Assembly (NCBI GenBank): GCA_017307505.1
Contig: JAFKEE010000031.1
Location: 124,001 to 188,000 of the forward strand
DNA from: Acidobacteriota bacterium
Lineage (GTDB): Bacteria; Acidobacteriota; Terriglobia; Bryobacterales; Bryobacteraceae
Direction: 5' to 3'
DNA: 64,000 bases
Shown here one piece after another: positions 47,489-56,651 of this stretch. The translations under genes were made by a program, and so were the position numbers. The first letter of the stretch is position 1. Each line of letters begins with the position of its first letter. The notes beneath the pieces are model-generated. The model was not told where the DNA came from, did no database searches, and was given only the letters and a program-made list of their open reading frames with translations.

Positions 47489-48736
47489 TTGAATATCCGA
47501 TTTGCCAACCAGTTCTTCTGGCCGGACGAAGCGGCGACAAGCCAGATTCTGACGGATCTCGTTCGTGCCGTCGATGGCCGCGTCTCCGTAATCTGCGCGG
47601 CCGGAGGCTACACCCCCGACGGAGGACCCACGGGTCTGCCGCCGGAAGGTGTCCATGTCGCGCGTGTCGGCACCTCGCGCTTCGGCCACGGCAAGCTCAG
47701 GAAACTGGCCAGCTATGCCGGTTTCTACGCCGGCGCGGCGTGGCGCATGTTGTCCGGTCCGAGAGCCGATGTGGTCGTCACCATGACCACGCCACCTCTC
47801 CTGGGGCTCATCGGCTGGGCGGCCCAGCGGCTGCGCGGCTCCCGCCACTTCCTCTGGGAGATGGACGTCTACCCCGATGTTGCCACCTCCCTCGGTGTGT
47901 TCCGTGCCGGGGGCGCATTTGACCGTCTCGTGGGTTGGTTCGCTGACCGGCCGCGCCGCCGCGCCGATGGCATTCTCGTCCTGGGACCCTGCATGGCAGA
48001 CCGGCTCGTGGCCCGCGGCATTCCGCGCGACCTCCTCTTCGAGGCCGATAACTGGGCGGACGGAGCCGAAATCCGCCCCATGCAGTTCTTGCGCGACGGC
48101 CGGCTCAAGGTATTCTATTCCGGCAATGCCGGGCTGGCTCACGATTTCGAAACATTTCAGCGCGCTGTGGAGCAGCTCTCCGGCGAGCAGCCCGATTTTG
48201 AACAACGCTACCGCTTCCGGTTCAGCGGCGGCGGCCCCCGCATGGGTGCCCTGCGAAACTGGGCACATGGCCGGTATCCAAATGTTCAGTTCGGCGGCTA
48301 TGCGGCCCGCGGTGACCTGGGCAGTGCGTTCGGCGCCGGAGATGTCGGACTCGTGACGCAAATTCCCGCAACCTGCGGAACGGTCGTGCCCAGCAAAACC
48401 TATGGAATCCTGGCCGCGGGGCGGCCCGTCCTCTTTGTCGGACCGGCTGCCGCGACTCCGGCTCGCATCATCGCGGAACATCGCGTCGGCTGGCAGGTGG
48501 ACCCGGGCGATGCCCGGTCTCTGGCCTCGCTCCTCGCCTGGCTGCAAACCCATCCCGGGGAAGTCGAAGCTGCTGGCCGGAGAGCCCGCTCCGTGTTCGA
48601 ACGCAACTATGATTTGCCCATCGGAGTCACCAGAATTCTGGATTATCTCGGACTCCCGGTGAAGCCTGAAATCCGAGCCGAAGCAGAACGGCGAAAATCC
48701 CTGAGCGCTGTGACGGAGCCCGAGGGGTTCGCGTAA
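47489..48736 (+). CDS. Glycosyltransferase family 4 (WcaI-like)
   Basis: A 415-residue GT-B enzyme. The N-terminus reads NIRFANQFFWPDEAATSQILTDL as in the WcaI/WbuB-type fucosyl/GlcNAc transferases, followed by DVVVTMTTPPLLGLIGWAA and FLWEMDVYPDVA. The donor domain is less canonical: VFYSGNAGLAHDFETFQ, VPSKTYGILAAGRPVLFVGP. No ATG fits; a TTG at 47489 with GAGGTGGG nine bases upstream starts the domain, a TTG at 47444 would be longer. Confidence 0.85.
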   Translation: MNIRFANQFFWPDEAATSQILTDLVRAVDGRVSVICAAGGYTPDGGPTGLPPEGVHVARVGTSRFGHGKLRKLASYAGFYAGAAWRMLSGPRADVVVTMTTPPLLGLIGWAAQRLRGSRHFLWEMDVYPDVATSLGVFRAGGAFDRLVGWFADRPRRRADGILVLGPCMADRLVARGIPRDLLFEADNWADGAEIRPMQFLRDGRLKVFYSGNAGLAHDFETFQRAVEQLSGEQPDFEQRYRFRFSGGGPRMGALRNWAHGRYPNVQFGGYAARGDLGSAFGAGDVGLVTQIPATCGTVVPSKTYGILAAGRPVLFVGPAAATPARIIAEHRVGWQVDPGDARSLASLLAWLQTHPGEVEAAGRRARSVFERNYDLPIGVTRILDYLGLPVKPEIRAEAERRKSLSAVTEPEGFA

Positions 48737-49004
48737 GTGTCTCACGGCAAGGCACATTTCTCGTGACGAATCAGTGAACTTGTACGTCTCGGCACGCTCT
48801 GCCTCTCGCCCTGCCGTGCGGCATGACGAGCGTCACGCAGGTGACAGACAGCCGGCGGAATTAATGTGAAATAGGCGGTCAGTTACTAGTATTTGCGGGC
48901 TCAATTTATTCATTTTCAGGTTATAGTTTTATAGGGATCGCCCATCGGCCGCGCCTCGGAGGAGACCCGCGCGGCACTTCACAAGAGAGCGGACCTTTAA
49001 GAAA
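48737..49004. promoter_or_regulatory. 268-base intergenic region with probable promoter
   Basis: The stretch 48860-48935 is unusually AT-rich for this genome and includes TATAGT (48922-48927) and TATAGG (48930-48935), both possible -10 elements, but no well-spaced -35. It probably restarts transcription for the WecA-like and ligase genes. No hairpin or small gene was found. Confidence 0.35.
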
Positions 49005-50480
49005 ATGTACTCCATCCTTTTCCTGGCAGTCGTGTCCTTTCTCGTTGCGCTGCTCACCACACCGGTGGTGCGGGATGTCTTTCGGCGCAAAGGCTTGGTG
49101 GACTCGCCCACGGGTGGGCGGAAGATTCATACCGAGGCGATTCCACGAGTCGGAGGCATTGCAATCGCCTTCGGGTATCTGGTCGCCTTCTCCGCGCTTT
49201 TGCTCTTGCGCTTCCAGGGCGGAGCCGTCGTCTGGAATGAACTGTGGCAGGTCATTCGCCTGCTTCCTGCAGCTGGGCTGATCTTTGCCGTGGGCCTGTA
49301 CGACGACCTCCACGGCATGAAGCCCTGGCCGAAGTTTCTACTGCAATTCGCCGCGGCTGGTCTCGCCTTCTGGGGCGGGGTTCGCGTCGTGACATTGCAT
49401 GGCCGCGGCCTGGACACGTGGTGGTGGAGCATTCCTGTCACGCTCTTCCTCCTCGTCTTCTGTACCAACGCCTTCAACCTCATCGACGGCGTCGACGGCC
49501 TGGCCACCGGCGTCGGACTGTTCGCCACTCTCACCACTCTGGCGGCGGGTCTCATGCAGGGTAATTACGCCCTCGTGCTCGCCACCGTGCCGCTTGCCGG
49601 AGCCCTCGCTGGCTTTCTTCGCTACAACTTCAACCCGGCCTCCATCTTCCTGGGCGACAGTGGCAGTTATACGATCGGCTTCCTTCTGGGCTGCTTCGGC
49701 ATCCTCTGGAGCCAGAAGGCCGCTACCATCCTGGGCATCACGGCTCCGCTGATGGCGTTCGCCGTACCGCTGTTGGACACCAGTCTGGCAATCGTCAGAC
49801 GCTTCCTCAGAAATCAGCCGATATTTGGTGCCGATCGCGGCCATATTCATCACAGATTGTTGGACATGGGTATGACGACGCGGCGCGCCGTGCTCGTCCT
49901 CTACGGAGCCGCCGGCGTCGGCGCCGCCTGCGCGCTCATCGGCAGCACCAGCACCAACCCCTTTGCCGGACTCGTCCTCGTTCTGTTCTGTGCCGTTGCC
50001 TGGGTTGGAATTCAAAGCCTGGGCTACGTCGAATTGAACATGGCCAGCCGCCTGCTCTTTCGCGGCTCGTTCCGCCGAGTGCTGAATGCCGAACTCGCGC
50101 TGCGCTCGGCGCGTCTTCGCCTCCAGGCCGCGCAATCGGCCGTGGACTACTGGGTGGCGCTGGAAGCCAGTTGCCTGGAGATGGGATTCCAGGGGAGCTG
50201 TCTGCGCGTCGATGGCCAGGAATTCACCAGCAACGTCGAACATCAGCCCGGTTGGTGGGTTACCGTCCCCCTGGGGGAACGAGGCGAGGTGAAGGTCTGG
50301 CACGACTACGGCTCCGATAAGACCGTACACCTTCTCGCGCCCTTCGCCGAGGTTCTCTGGAGCACCCTCGGGCAGTACCCCGCCGGCGAATGGCCCGGCG
50401 CCGAGATCCTGGAACCCGCTGCAAACGTGCATGCCCGCGCCGCCGTCGTCGGTGGCATTGACGAGATCGCCGCCGAGTGA
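49005..50480 (+). CDS. WecA/MraY-family undecaprenyl-phosphate sugar-phosphate transferase with C-terminal extension
   Basis: A 491-residue inner-membrane enzyme that would start the repeat unit by moving a HexNAc-1-phosphate or similar onto undecaprenyl phosphate. Family motifs are all present: GRKIHTEAIPRVGGIAI, GLYDDLHGMKPWPKF, FNLIDGVDGLATGVG, FLGDSGSYTIGFLLG and RGHIHHRLLDMG. The membrane part ends near residue 345. About 140 further residues form a soluble cytoplasmic domain (from SRLLFRGSFRRVLNAELALRSARLRL onward) that WecA does not have and that I do not recognise. Confidence 0.9.
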   Translation: MYSILFLAVVSFLVALLTTPVVRDVFRRKGLVDSPTGGRKIHTEAIPRVGGIAIAFGYLVAFSALLLLRFQGGAVVWNELWQVIRLLPAAGLIFAVGLYDDLHGMKPWPKFLLQFAAAGLAFWGGVRVVTLHGRGLDTWWWSIPVTLFLLVFCTNAFNLIDGVDGLATGVGLFATLTTLAAGLMQGNYALVLATVPLAGALAGFLRYNFNPASIFLGDSGSYTIGFLLGCFGILWSQKAATILGITAPLMAFAVPLLDTSLAIVRRFLRNQPIFGADRGHIHHRLLDMGMTTRRAVLVLYGAAGVGAACALIGSTSTNPFAGLVLVLFCAVAWVGIQSLGYVELNMASRLLFRGSFRRVLNAELALRSARLRLQAAQSAVDYWVALEASCLEMGFQGSCLRVDGQEFTSNVEHQPGWWVTVPLGERGEVKVWHDYGSDKTVHLLAPFAEVLWSTLGQYPAGEWPGAEILEPAANVHARAAVVGGIDEIAAE

Positions 50481-50518
50481 ATGCTGGCGGGCCGCAAAGA
50501 ACTGTCAGACACGTTACG

Positions 50519-50546
50519 AAGGGCTTTCCCCGCGGAAGGCCTTTTT
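50519..50546 (+). terminator. Intrinsic terminator after the WecA-like gene
   Basis: An 11-bp stem with G-T pairs (50519-50529 and 50534-50544), a CCGC loop and a run of five Ts (50542-50546). It lies 38 bases past the stop codon and only 35 bases before the next gene, so the ligase gene may be read from partial read-through or its own promoter. Confidence 0.7.
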
Positions 50547-50580
50547 CGTATTTGACGCCCATGGCTGAAAAGGAGCGAGC

Positions 50581-51939
50581 GTGCGCACAATCCTGCTGAT
50601 CGGAATGGGTCTGATTCTGGCGGCCGGAGCACTTCTGAAGGGTGGAGTCTGGCCGGCCCAGTGGATCTGGTGCGCCGCCGCCATGGGCGTTCTCTCCACC
50701 GCTTACCTCCTGCTAATCCGCCCGCGCGATCTGGCGCCTGGCGGCGGCGCCATTCTTGGTTTAGTGGCCGCGTTCGCCGGTTGGATGCTGTTTCAGATGG
50801 TTCCTCTGCCGCCTGCCCTCGTGGGAGTCGTCAGTCCGGCCCGACTGGAAACAGCGCAAGCCGCGGGACTCACCGGGTGGCTCCCCCTGAGCGTTGCTCC
50901 CCGGGCGACCTGGGAGTGGCTTCTCAACATGCTGCCCGCTCTCGTTGCCTTCGTCCTGGCGCGCGAACTGGGCTGGCAATGGCGGGAGCGGATGTGGCTC
51001 GCCGTCGCTCCAGTCATCGCCGTCGCCTGGCTCGAGAGCCTCTTGGGTCTGGCGCAGTGGTCCCTGGCGCGCGGCGAATCAGGGGTTGCGGATTCCTCCA
51101 TCGGGACCTACGTCAACCGCAATCACTTCGCCGGCCTGCTCGAAATGGCGCTGCCCCTCGCCGCGCTCTGGGCCTTCTCCGTTTGGAAGCGAGGCCAGAC
51201 CCGTCACGAACGGCCTGCCGGACCCGCTCTGGCCGCCTGCGGCCTCCTGGGTGTCGCAGCCTGCCTTCTGGTCGGCGTGGTCTTCTCCCTGTCCCGCATG
51301 GGCTTTATGGCTTCGTTGATGGGCCTCCTGCTCGCCGGTGTCCTGGTGTTGGGTACCAGTTCCGAACCCGGCTACGGGCGCAGGCGGAGCCTCCGTTGGG
51401 TTGCCCCCGTGGTCATCGTCGGCGCCGGCACCGCTCTGGCTGCCATCTACCTGCCGACCGACGAGCTCATCAGGCGCTTCGCCTCCTTTGCTGAAACCGA
51501 CGAGATCACCAAGGACACCCGCCGCGAGATCTGGCGGGATACCCGCACACTCATTGCCGCCTACCCCGTCACCGGCAGCGGCCTGGGCACCTACGAATCG
51601 GCTTTCCTGCGCTACAAGCAGGTCGCCCCCATGCAGACTGTGGATTTCGCGCACAACGATTACCTCCAGGCCACGGCGGAACTCGGGGTGGTTGGCATTG
51701 CCATCGGAGCCGCCTTGTTCTTCTGGATCGCTGCAGGACTCGTACGCGTAGTCGTGCTGGAGCCCGGTTCCACCCACTGGGCGCTGGCCGTCGGTTTGGC
51801 CGGCTCGCTCAGCACCCTTCTGATCCACAGTCTCGTGGATTTCAACATGTACATTCCGGCCAACGCGTTAGTGGCGGGGTGGCTCTGTGGTTTGGCCGCC
51901 AGCCCCGGACTTCGCTTCAGGCCAGGCACAGCTTCTTGA
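50581..51939 (+). CDS. O-antigen ligase/polymerase-like membrane protein (Wzy_C family)
   Basis: A 452-residue protein with about 12 hydrophobic helices and a periplasmic loop. The Wzy_C signature is visible in VFSLSRMGFMASLMGLLLAG and, after the loop, GSGLGTYESAFLRYKQ... VDFAHNDYLQATAELGVVGI with the conserved HNDYL. Proteins of this family act as ligases (WaaL) or polymerases. With another polymerase candidate at 39843, either role is possible. It starts at GTG with GGAG seven bases upstream. Confidence 0.85.
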   Translation: MRTILLIGMGLILAAGALLKGGVWPAQWIWCAAAMGVLSTAYLLLIRPRDLAPGGGAILGLVAAFAGWMLFQMVPLPPALVGVVSPARLETAQAAGLTGWLPLSVAPRATWEWLLNMLPALVAFVLARELGWQWRERMWLAVAPVIAVAWLESLLGLAQWSLARGESGVADSSIGTYVNRNHFAGLLEMALPLAALWAFSVWKRGQTRHERPAGPALAACGLLGVAACLLVGVVFSLSRMGFMASLMGLLLAGVLVLGTSSEPGYGRRRSLRWVAPVVIVGAGTALAAIYLPTDELIRRFASFAETDEITKDTRREIWRDTRTLIAAYPVTGSGLGTYESAFLRYKQVAPMQTVDFAHNDYLQATAELGVVGIAIGAALFFWIAAGLVRVVVLEPGSTHWALAVGLAGSLSTLLIHSLVDFNMYIPANALVAGWLCGLAASPGLRFRPGTAS

Positions 51940-51983
51940 GAAAGCTGGAGATTCGACGGCACTAACTCACTGAGGAGATGGAC

Positions 51984-53021
51984 TTGAAAAGAGCATTGAT
52001 CACCGGTATCACGGGCCAGGACGGATCCTATCTGACGGAATTCCTGCTAACCGCCGGATACCACGTTTCGGGTTTGATCCGGCGCGCGTCCACCTTCAAC
52101 ACCGGGAGGTTGGACCATATCTACTCCGACCCCCACGACAGCGGTTCGAGGCTGAAACTGCATTACGGCGACGTCACCGACGGCACCGGCCTGCGGCGCA
52201 TCCTGGAAGCCTCCATGCCGGATGAAATCTACAATCTGGCGGCCCAGTCCCACGTCCGCGTCAGCTTCGATCAGGCCGAATACTCCGCCGATGTCGTCGC
52301 CACGGGCACGCTTCGTCTCCTGGAAGCCGTTCGGGACTACAGCGAGAACACCGGTCGCCGCGTCCGCTTCTATCAGGCCGGCTCGTCGGAAATGTTCGGC
52401 GCCGCCGCCCCTCCGCAAAGCGAAACAACGGCATTTCACCCCCGCAGCCCCTACGCCGTCTCCAAGGTGGCGGCCCACTGGTATGGCGTGAACTATCGCG
52501 AATCCTACGGCATGTTCGTCTGCAACGGCATCCTGTTCAATCACGAATCCCCCCGCCGCGGCGAAACGTTCGTGACCCGCAAGATCACTCGCGCCCTGGC
52601 CCGAATCAAGCTGGGCCTTCAGGACAAACTGTTCCTCGGCAACTTGGAAGCGCGCCGCGACTGGGGTTTCGCCGGCGACTATGTGAAGGCCATGTGGATG
52701 ATGCTGCAACAGCCGCAGCCTGACGATTACGTCGTATCAACCGGCGAGGCCTTCTCCGTCCGGGAATTCCTCGACGCCGCCGCCGAGGAATTGGATATGG
52801 ACTGGAAATCCGTCGTCGAGATCGACCAGCGCTACTTCCGCCCGGCCGAGGTCGACTACCTCCTGGGCGATTCCACCAAGGCCCGCACCCGCCTCGGCTG
52901 GAAGCCCGCTGTGAACTTCCGTGAACTGGTCCGCATGATGACGTCGAACGATCTGGAATTGGCGCGCCGCGAAGAGACGCTGCGGCAGGCCGGCCACGTC
53001 GGCGCCACGGTGTTGGGATAG
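51984..53021 (+). CDS. gmd: GDP-mannose 4,6-dehydratase
   Basis: A 345-residue extended SDR that makes GDP-4-keto-6-deoxymannose. The N-terminus [21 protein letters not shown], the sugar-binding [36 protein letters not shown] and catalytic [19 protein letters not shown] are diagnostic. The GAGGAG site at 51972-51977 directly touches an ATG at 51978 but is six bases from the TTG at 51984, and the latter gives the standard Gmd N-terminus, so TTG is taken as start. It forms a pair with fcl. Confidence 0.94.
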   Translation: MKRALITGITGQDGSYLTEFLLTAGYHVSGLIRRASTFNTGRLDHIYSDPHDSGSRLKLHYGDVTDGTGLRRILEASMPDEIYNLAAQSHVRVSFDQAEYSADVVATGTLRLLEAVRDYSENTGRRVRFYQAGSSEMFGAAAPPQSETTAFHPRSPYAVSKVAAHWYGVNYRESYGMFVCNGILFNHESPRRGETFVTRKITRALARIKLGLQDKLFLGNLEARRDWGFAGDYVKAMWMMLQQPQPDDYVVSTGEAFSVREFLDAAAEELDMDWKSVVEIDQRYFRPAEVDYLLGDSTKARTRLGWKPAVNFRELVRMMTSNDLELARREETLRQAGHVGATVLG

Positions 53022-53028
53022 GCAGCCT

Positions 53029-53988
53029 ATGATGAACTCCACAGACTCCATCTTTGTCGCGGGACACCGCGGGCTCGTCGGTTCGGCCATCCTCAGGGCG
53101 CTGCAGGCCGCCGGCCATTCTAATCTGGTTACGGCTACCAGGCAGGAGACCGATCTCTGCAACCAGGACGCCGTCGAGCGCTTTTTCAGCACTCGCAAGC
53201 CCGCCTATGTCTTTCTGGCGGCGGCCCGCGTCGGCGGCATCATGGCCAATAACACGCGCCCGGCCGAGTTCCTCACTGAGAATCTGCAGATTCAGACAAA
53301 CGTCATCGACGCAGCCCGGCGGCACGGCGTGAAGAAGCTCCTCTTCCTGGGCTCCAGTTGCATCTACCCGAAATTGGCGCCCCAACCCATCCAGGAACAG
53401 CACCTGCTGACAGGCCCGCTCGAACCCACCAACCAGTGGTACGCCATCGCCAAGATCGCCGGACTGAAGATGTGCCAGGCCTACCGCCACCAATATGGCT
53501 TCAACGCGATCAGCCTGATGCCCACCAACCTCTACGGCCCGGGCGACAACTTCGACCTCCAGTCTTCGCACGTCCTGCCCGCGCTCATTCGCAAGTTTCA
53601 CGAAGCCAAGATTGCAGGAGCCAGGGAGGTCGTAGTCTGGGGCTCCGGCAAGCCCCGCCGCGAATTTCTCCACGTCGACGACCTCGCCAGCGCCAGCCTA
53701 TTCCTGATGGATCGCTACGACGGAGAAGAACCTGTCAATGTCGGCAGTGGCCAGGAGATTGAGATCGGAGCGCTCGCCGAGATGGTCCGCCAGGTGGTGG
53801 ATTGCCCCGCGCCCATCCGCTTCGACTCCTCCGTGCCGGACGGCACTCCGCGCAAACTCCTGGATACCTCGAAGCTGCACGGCCTGGGCTGGCGTCCCAG
53901 CATCGGCCTGGAACAAGGGCTGCGCGAGACTTACCTCTGGTATCAGGATCTCCTCGACGCCAAGGGCTATTTGCCTCGAACGGCGTAG
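53029..53988 (+). CDS. fcl: GDP-L-fucose synthase
   Basis: A 319-residue epimerase/reductase that turns the Gmd product into GDP-L-fucose. It has [16 protein letters not shown], the conserved [36 protein letters not shown] with the catalytic cysteine region, and [16 protein letters not shown]. The gene starts seven bases after gmd. Its last 22 bases overlap the end of the convergent YdcF-like gene. Confidence 0.95.
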   Translation: MMNSTDSIFVAGHRGLVGSAILRALQAAGHSNLVTATRQETDLCNQDAVERFFSTRKPAYVFLAAARVGGIMANNTRPAEFLTENLQIQTNVIDAARRHGVKKLLFLGSSCIYPKLAPQPIQEQHLLTGPLEPTNQWYAIAKIAGLKMCQAYRHQYGFNAISLMPTNLYGPGDNFDLQSSHVLPALIRKFHEAKIAGAREVVVWGSGKPRREFLHVDDLASASLFLMDRYDGEEPVNVGSGQEIEIGALAEMVRQVVDCPAPIRFDSSVPDGTPRKLLDTSKLHGLGWRPSIGLEQGLRETYLWYQDLLDAKGYLPRTA

Positions 53989-54716
53989 AACAGAATCCCG
54001 ATCCATTCGCGCAGTGCGCGCTCGGTTTTGGCCAGGGAGTCAGCCTGTGGCAGGAAATCGGCTGGCTCCGCCGCGCCCTGGCGCCGCGTCTGGTAGTCGG
54101 TGGGGAAGGGCAGGCAATCAATGCCCTCGCTCCGCATCAGCCGCATCGATCGGCGCATGTGAAACGCGCTGGTGACGAGGATTATCTTCTTCCACCCGTG
54201 CTGCTGCATCATCATCCGGATTGCCCGTGCCTCTCCCGCCGTATTTTCGACAAGTTCACCCGTGATCATCACCTGATCCGCGTTCAGCCCGCGCCGCAGC
54301 GCCTCCTCGCGGAGCATGGCTCCCTCCGTTACCGCCGGATGCCACGCAATGCGTGCCGCTGTAAACACCAGCACCGGGGCCTTGCCCGAACGGACCAGGT
54401 CGACCCCACGCTCAAATCGATCCACAGACTCATTCCATTCCAGCGCGCCCGGTGGCGCCTCCGGCCGCGTGGAGCCCCCCAGCACCACAATGGCGTCGGC
54501 CTGCGGACACTGGCTGGCCAGCACCAGCGGGTAGCCGTCCTCCAGCCGGCCGAGGATCCGGTCGGCGACGACGCCCAGGGAACTCAGCAGCAGTACCCCC
54601 GCACCCACCCACACCAGCCAGCGGCGCCGGATCAGTAAGCCCAACACGACTGTCCAGACACAGAAGCCGACGGGCAGGAATGGAATGACGAAAACTTTGT
54701 GCGTCCAGATCGGCAA
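53967..54716 (-). CDS. YdcF/ElyC-like DUF218 membrane protein
   Basis: A 249-residue inner-membrane protein with two N-terminal helices ([21 protein letters not shown] and [18 protein letters not shown]) and a DUF218 domain: [33 protein letters not shown] and [16 protein letters not shown]. Relatives (SanA, ElyC) affect envelope integrity and lipid-carrier use; the reaction is not established. The TTG at 54716 has GGAGGG six bases upstream and starts just before the first helix; the frame reaches 54797 but without a better start. Confidence 0.85.
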   Translation of the reverse strand: MPIWTHKVFVIPFLPVGFCVWTVVLGLLIRRRWLVWVGAGVLLLSSLGVVADRILGRLEDGYPLVLASQCPQADAIVVLGGSTRPEAPPGALEWNESVDRFERGVDLVRSGKAPVLVFTAARIAWHPAVTEGAMLREEALRRGLNADQVMITGELVENTAGEARAIRMMMQQHGWKKIILVTSAFHMRRSMRLMRSEGIDCLPFPTDYQTRRQGAAEPADFLPQADSLAKTERALREWIGILFYAVRGK

Positions 54717-54823
54717 ACTAATCCCTCCAGGGCCATAATTCGGGTCCGCCGCGCTGGACTCACGTCTGCTCTGCAACCAGGCCGGCGGACCGGGCAATTA
54801 CACCGGCCGTGGTTTCAGGGTAC

Positions 54824-54855
54824 AAAAAAGGGTCTGCCTCGAAAGGCAGACCCTT
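54824..54855 (-). terminator. Intrinsic terminator of the PEP-CTERM gene
   Basis: A perfect 12-bp stem (54828-54839 and 54844-54855) with a four-base loop. On the minus strand it is followed by a run of six Ts (plus 54824-54829). It sits about 120 bases downstream of the PEP-CTERM stop codon and upstream of the YdcF-like gene. Confidence 0.85.
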
Positions 54856-54978
54856 GGTTCGTTCAGAGAGAATCGATCCATCGCCGGCTGCGTTCAATCA
54901 ACGCCGCCGCGGAGCCTCAGCGGGAAGAACGGTCCGGAAGCCGCCTTGCATCCGCGGCCTCCGGAGAATCCCGTTGCA

Positions 54979-55803
54979 TTAGGCGCGCTTGCGCCGCAGG
55001 GCGACAAGGCCAAGCAACCCCGCACCCATCAGCGCATACGTCCCCGGTTCCGGGACTGACGAAGGCGCCATTACATTGACATCCGCGCAACTCGACGCTC
55101 CACCCCCGACCGATACACACGTCGAAATCGTGTAATCGCCGAAGGCCTTGATCGCGGCCAGCGTATTGGCAATCTGCTCGTTTGGCGTCGCACCGCCGTT
55201 GGCGGTCGCATTGTACGCAAAGGCAAAGAACCCGCCGGTATTGAAGATGCCATCCACGGGTGTGGTGGCGCTCTCGCCGGAGGTCAGGTACGTGGAGGGG
55301 CCAACGAAACCCATCTCCTCAAAGGAGTAGATGTCCGCCGCGGAGTACGTGTAGTTCACTCCGTAGGCAGCCTGCAGCGCCGGATTGCTGAAGGTTTGTG
55401 TGAACGTGATGTCGGAAAGCGCCACCTGGCCGCCCGTCACGGTGATAGAGAACGGGAAGAACAGGAACGTGCCCTGCTCATTCGCGAAGTTCCCCGTGGG
55501 CGAGGTGTTTCCGCGCCACAGATTGAAGTTCCCGGCGCTCGTCAGGATCTCCGACGCATTCACCGATGTCACCTTGTTGAATGCTGTTGGTGACGTGTTG
55601 ATATCTCCACTGTCCGCGCCGCCCGCCTGCAGGGCGTCCTGGACCGTCGTGGCCCATGTGCCTGACTGTGGATAGGAGGTGCCGTACGAGGGCGATTCGC
55701 CCGGGTAGGGGCTTGGCCCCAGTGCGGCATAGACATTCACGGAAATCGTTGCGGCCATCATGGCCATTGGTGCGAGCAGAAACGCCAAAGCGAATCGAAT
55801 CAT
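54979..55803 (-). CDS. PEP-CTERM sorting-domain protein
   Basis: A 274-residue secreted protein: N-terminal signal peptide (MIRFALAFLLAPMAMMAATIS), a body of Thr/Ser/Gly-rich beta sequence without recognisable domain, and the C-terminal sorting signal SVPEPGTYALMGAGLLGLVALRRKRA (VPEP motif, hydrophobic helix, basic tail). Such proteins are processed by an exosortase and are linked to exopolysaccharide production; no exosortase gene is in this window. GGGAGGAG precedes the ATG. It stands as a single gene with a strong terminator. Confidence 0.9.
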   Translation of the reverse strand: MIRFALAFLLAPMAMMAATISVNVYAALGPSPYPGESPSYGTSYPQSGTWATTVQDALQAGGADSGDINTSPTAFNKVTSVNASEILTSAGNFNLWRGNTSPTGNFANEQGTFLFFPFSITVTGGQVALSDITFTQTFSNPALQAAYGVNYTYSAADIYSFEEMGFVGPSTYLTSGESATTPVDGIFNTGGFFAFAYNATANGGATPNEQIANTLAAIKAFGDYTISTCVSVGGGASSCADVNVMAPSSVPEPGTYALMGAGLLGLVALRRKRA

Positions 55804-55966
55804 GAATTCACTCCTCCCGATCAGATCTCTCCAAGCCTCAAATGCTTGTAGTTAACTCGGCCGGCAACCGGCATTGGTTCTCACCCCTCGGTATTCTGTG
55901 GAGTTCTGCCGGCTGCTCTGACTCAAACTGCCCCGCCTTTTTCGGGTCCGGGGCTGAACTGTTAGG

Positions 55967-55996
55967 CCTCCCTTGATTTAGGGAAATCAAGGGAGG
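55967..55996 (-). terminator. Hairpin after the FecR-like gene
   Basis: A perfect 13-bp inverted repeat (55967-55979 and 55984-55996) with an AGGG loop begins 8 bases past the stop of the FecR-like gene on the minus strand. No T-run follows, so it may be a terminator or mRNA-end stabiliser. Confidence 0.5.
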
Positions 55997-56003
55997 GATC
56001 GTT

Positions 56004-56480
56004 CTACCGCCGGCGGCTGATAGCCGGTGGCGTGGACGATACAACCTCCGCTGCGAACCTGGTAGCGGAAACCGCAACGGGACTGGCCGTTGCCGGCAGG
56101 GCAAACCGCCCGGTCGCACCCGTCGTCGGTACCATCTTGTTACCGGCAAAGAGCTGCACCGAACTGCCCTGGTTGAGTTGGTAGGCCCCGTCGCCGGACA
56201 TCAGGCGAACCGCAACCTGTGAGCCACTATCTTCGACGCGTGCTGTCGCATGCGGCGCTAGTGTGACTTTGCTCCCATCCTTGAATCGCAACGTGGTCGC
56301 TGCACTGCCGGAGCGAATCTCGTCGCCGGCCATCACCGGATAATAGGGAATCCCTGCTACCGGAGCCACTGCACCCTTGAGCGAAAAATCCTCTCCGCTC
56401 GATGCCGTCGCGACTGGACCCGCCGCCCACGTCATTAGTCCCGTAACGGATAGAAGTACCGTTACTGTCCAAATGCGCAT
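56004..56480 (-). CDS. Small secreted FecR-like protein
   Basis: The 158-residue product has a signal peptide (WTVTVLLSVTGLMTWAAGPVATA) and one beta-rich module resembling the FecR domain: MAGDEIRSGSAATTLRFKDGSKVTLAPHATARVEDSGSQ, followed by VRLMSGDGAYQL. Unlike true FecR it has no N-terminal cytoplasmic part and is very short, so it is more likely a periplasmic structural or binding protein. The ATG at 56480 has AGGAGG eight bases upstream; a GTG two codons earlier is less likely. It lies between the PEP-CTERM and CpsB-type genes. Confidence 0.75.
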   Translation of the reverse strand: MRIWTVTVLLSVTGLMTWAAGPVATASSGEDFSLKGAVAPVAGIPYYPVMAGDEIRSGSAATTLRFKDGSKVTLAPHATARVEDSGSQVAVRLMSGDGAYQLNQGSSVQLFAGNKMVPTTGATGRFALPATASPVAVSATRFAAEVVSSTPPAISRRR

Positions 56481-56582
56481 CGACACGTCCTCCTTATAGA
56501 AGAATTGACTGCAGTCCTAATCTTACGTGCGGAAATGCTTCTCTGCAAGCTATAAATTGCAGATTCTAAAGACTTTAGTGTC

Positions 56583-56597
56583 TTTCATATGTCATAC
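56583..56597. promoter_or_regulatory. Shared 15-bp motif upstream of the FecR-like gene
   Basis: TTTCATATGTCATAC on the plus strand matches, at 13 of 15 positions, the minus-strand sequence at 57461-57475 upstream of the CpsB-type gene. It lies about 100 bases upstream of the FecR-like start in a local AT-rich stretch. It may be a regulator site; no regulator is assigned. Confidence 0.4.
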
Positions 56598-56651
56598 GGA
56601 GACGCGTCTGACAGGCTGGTTCCGTCGAATGAAAGACTTCCGCGCCGAGGT

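Noticed and set aside
46763-48757. 664-codon open frame on the minus strand
   Set aside because: It lies opposite the epimerase and the WcaI-like glycosyltransferase, both with full family motifs. Its translation has no recognisable domain and reflects GC-rich codon bias.
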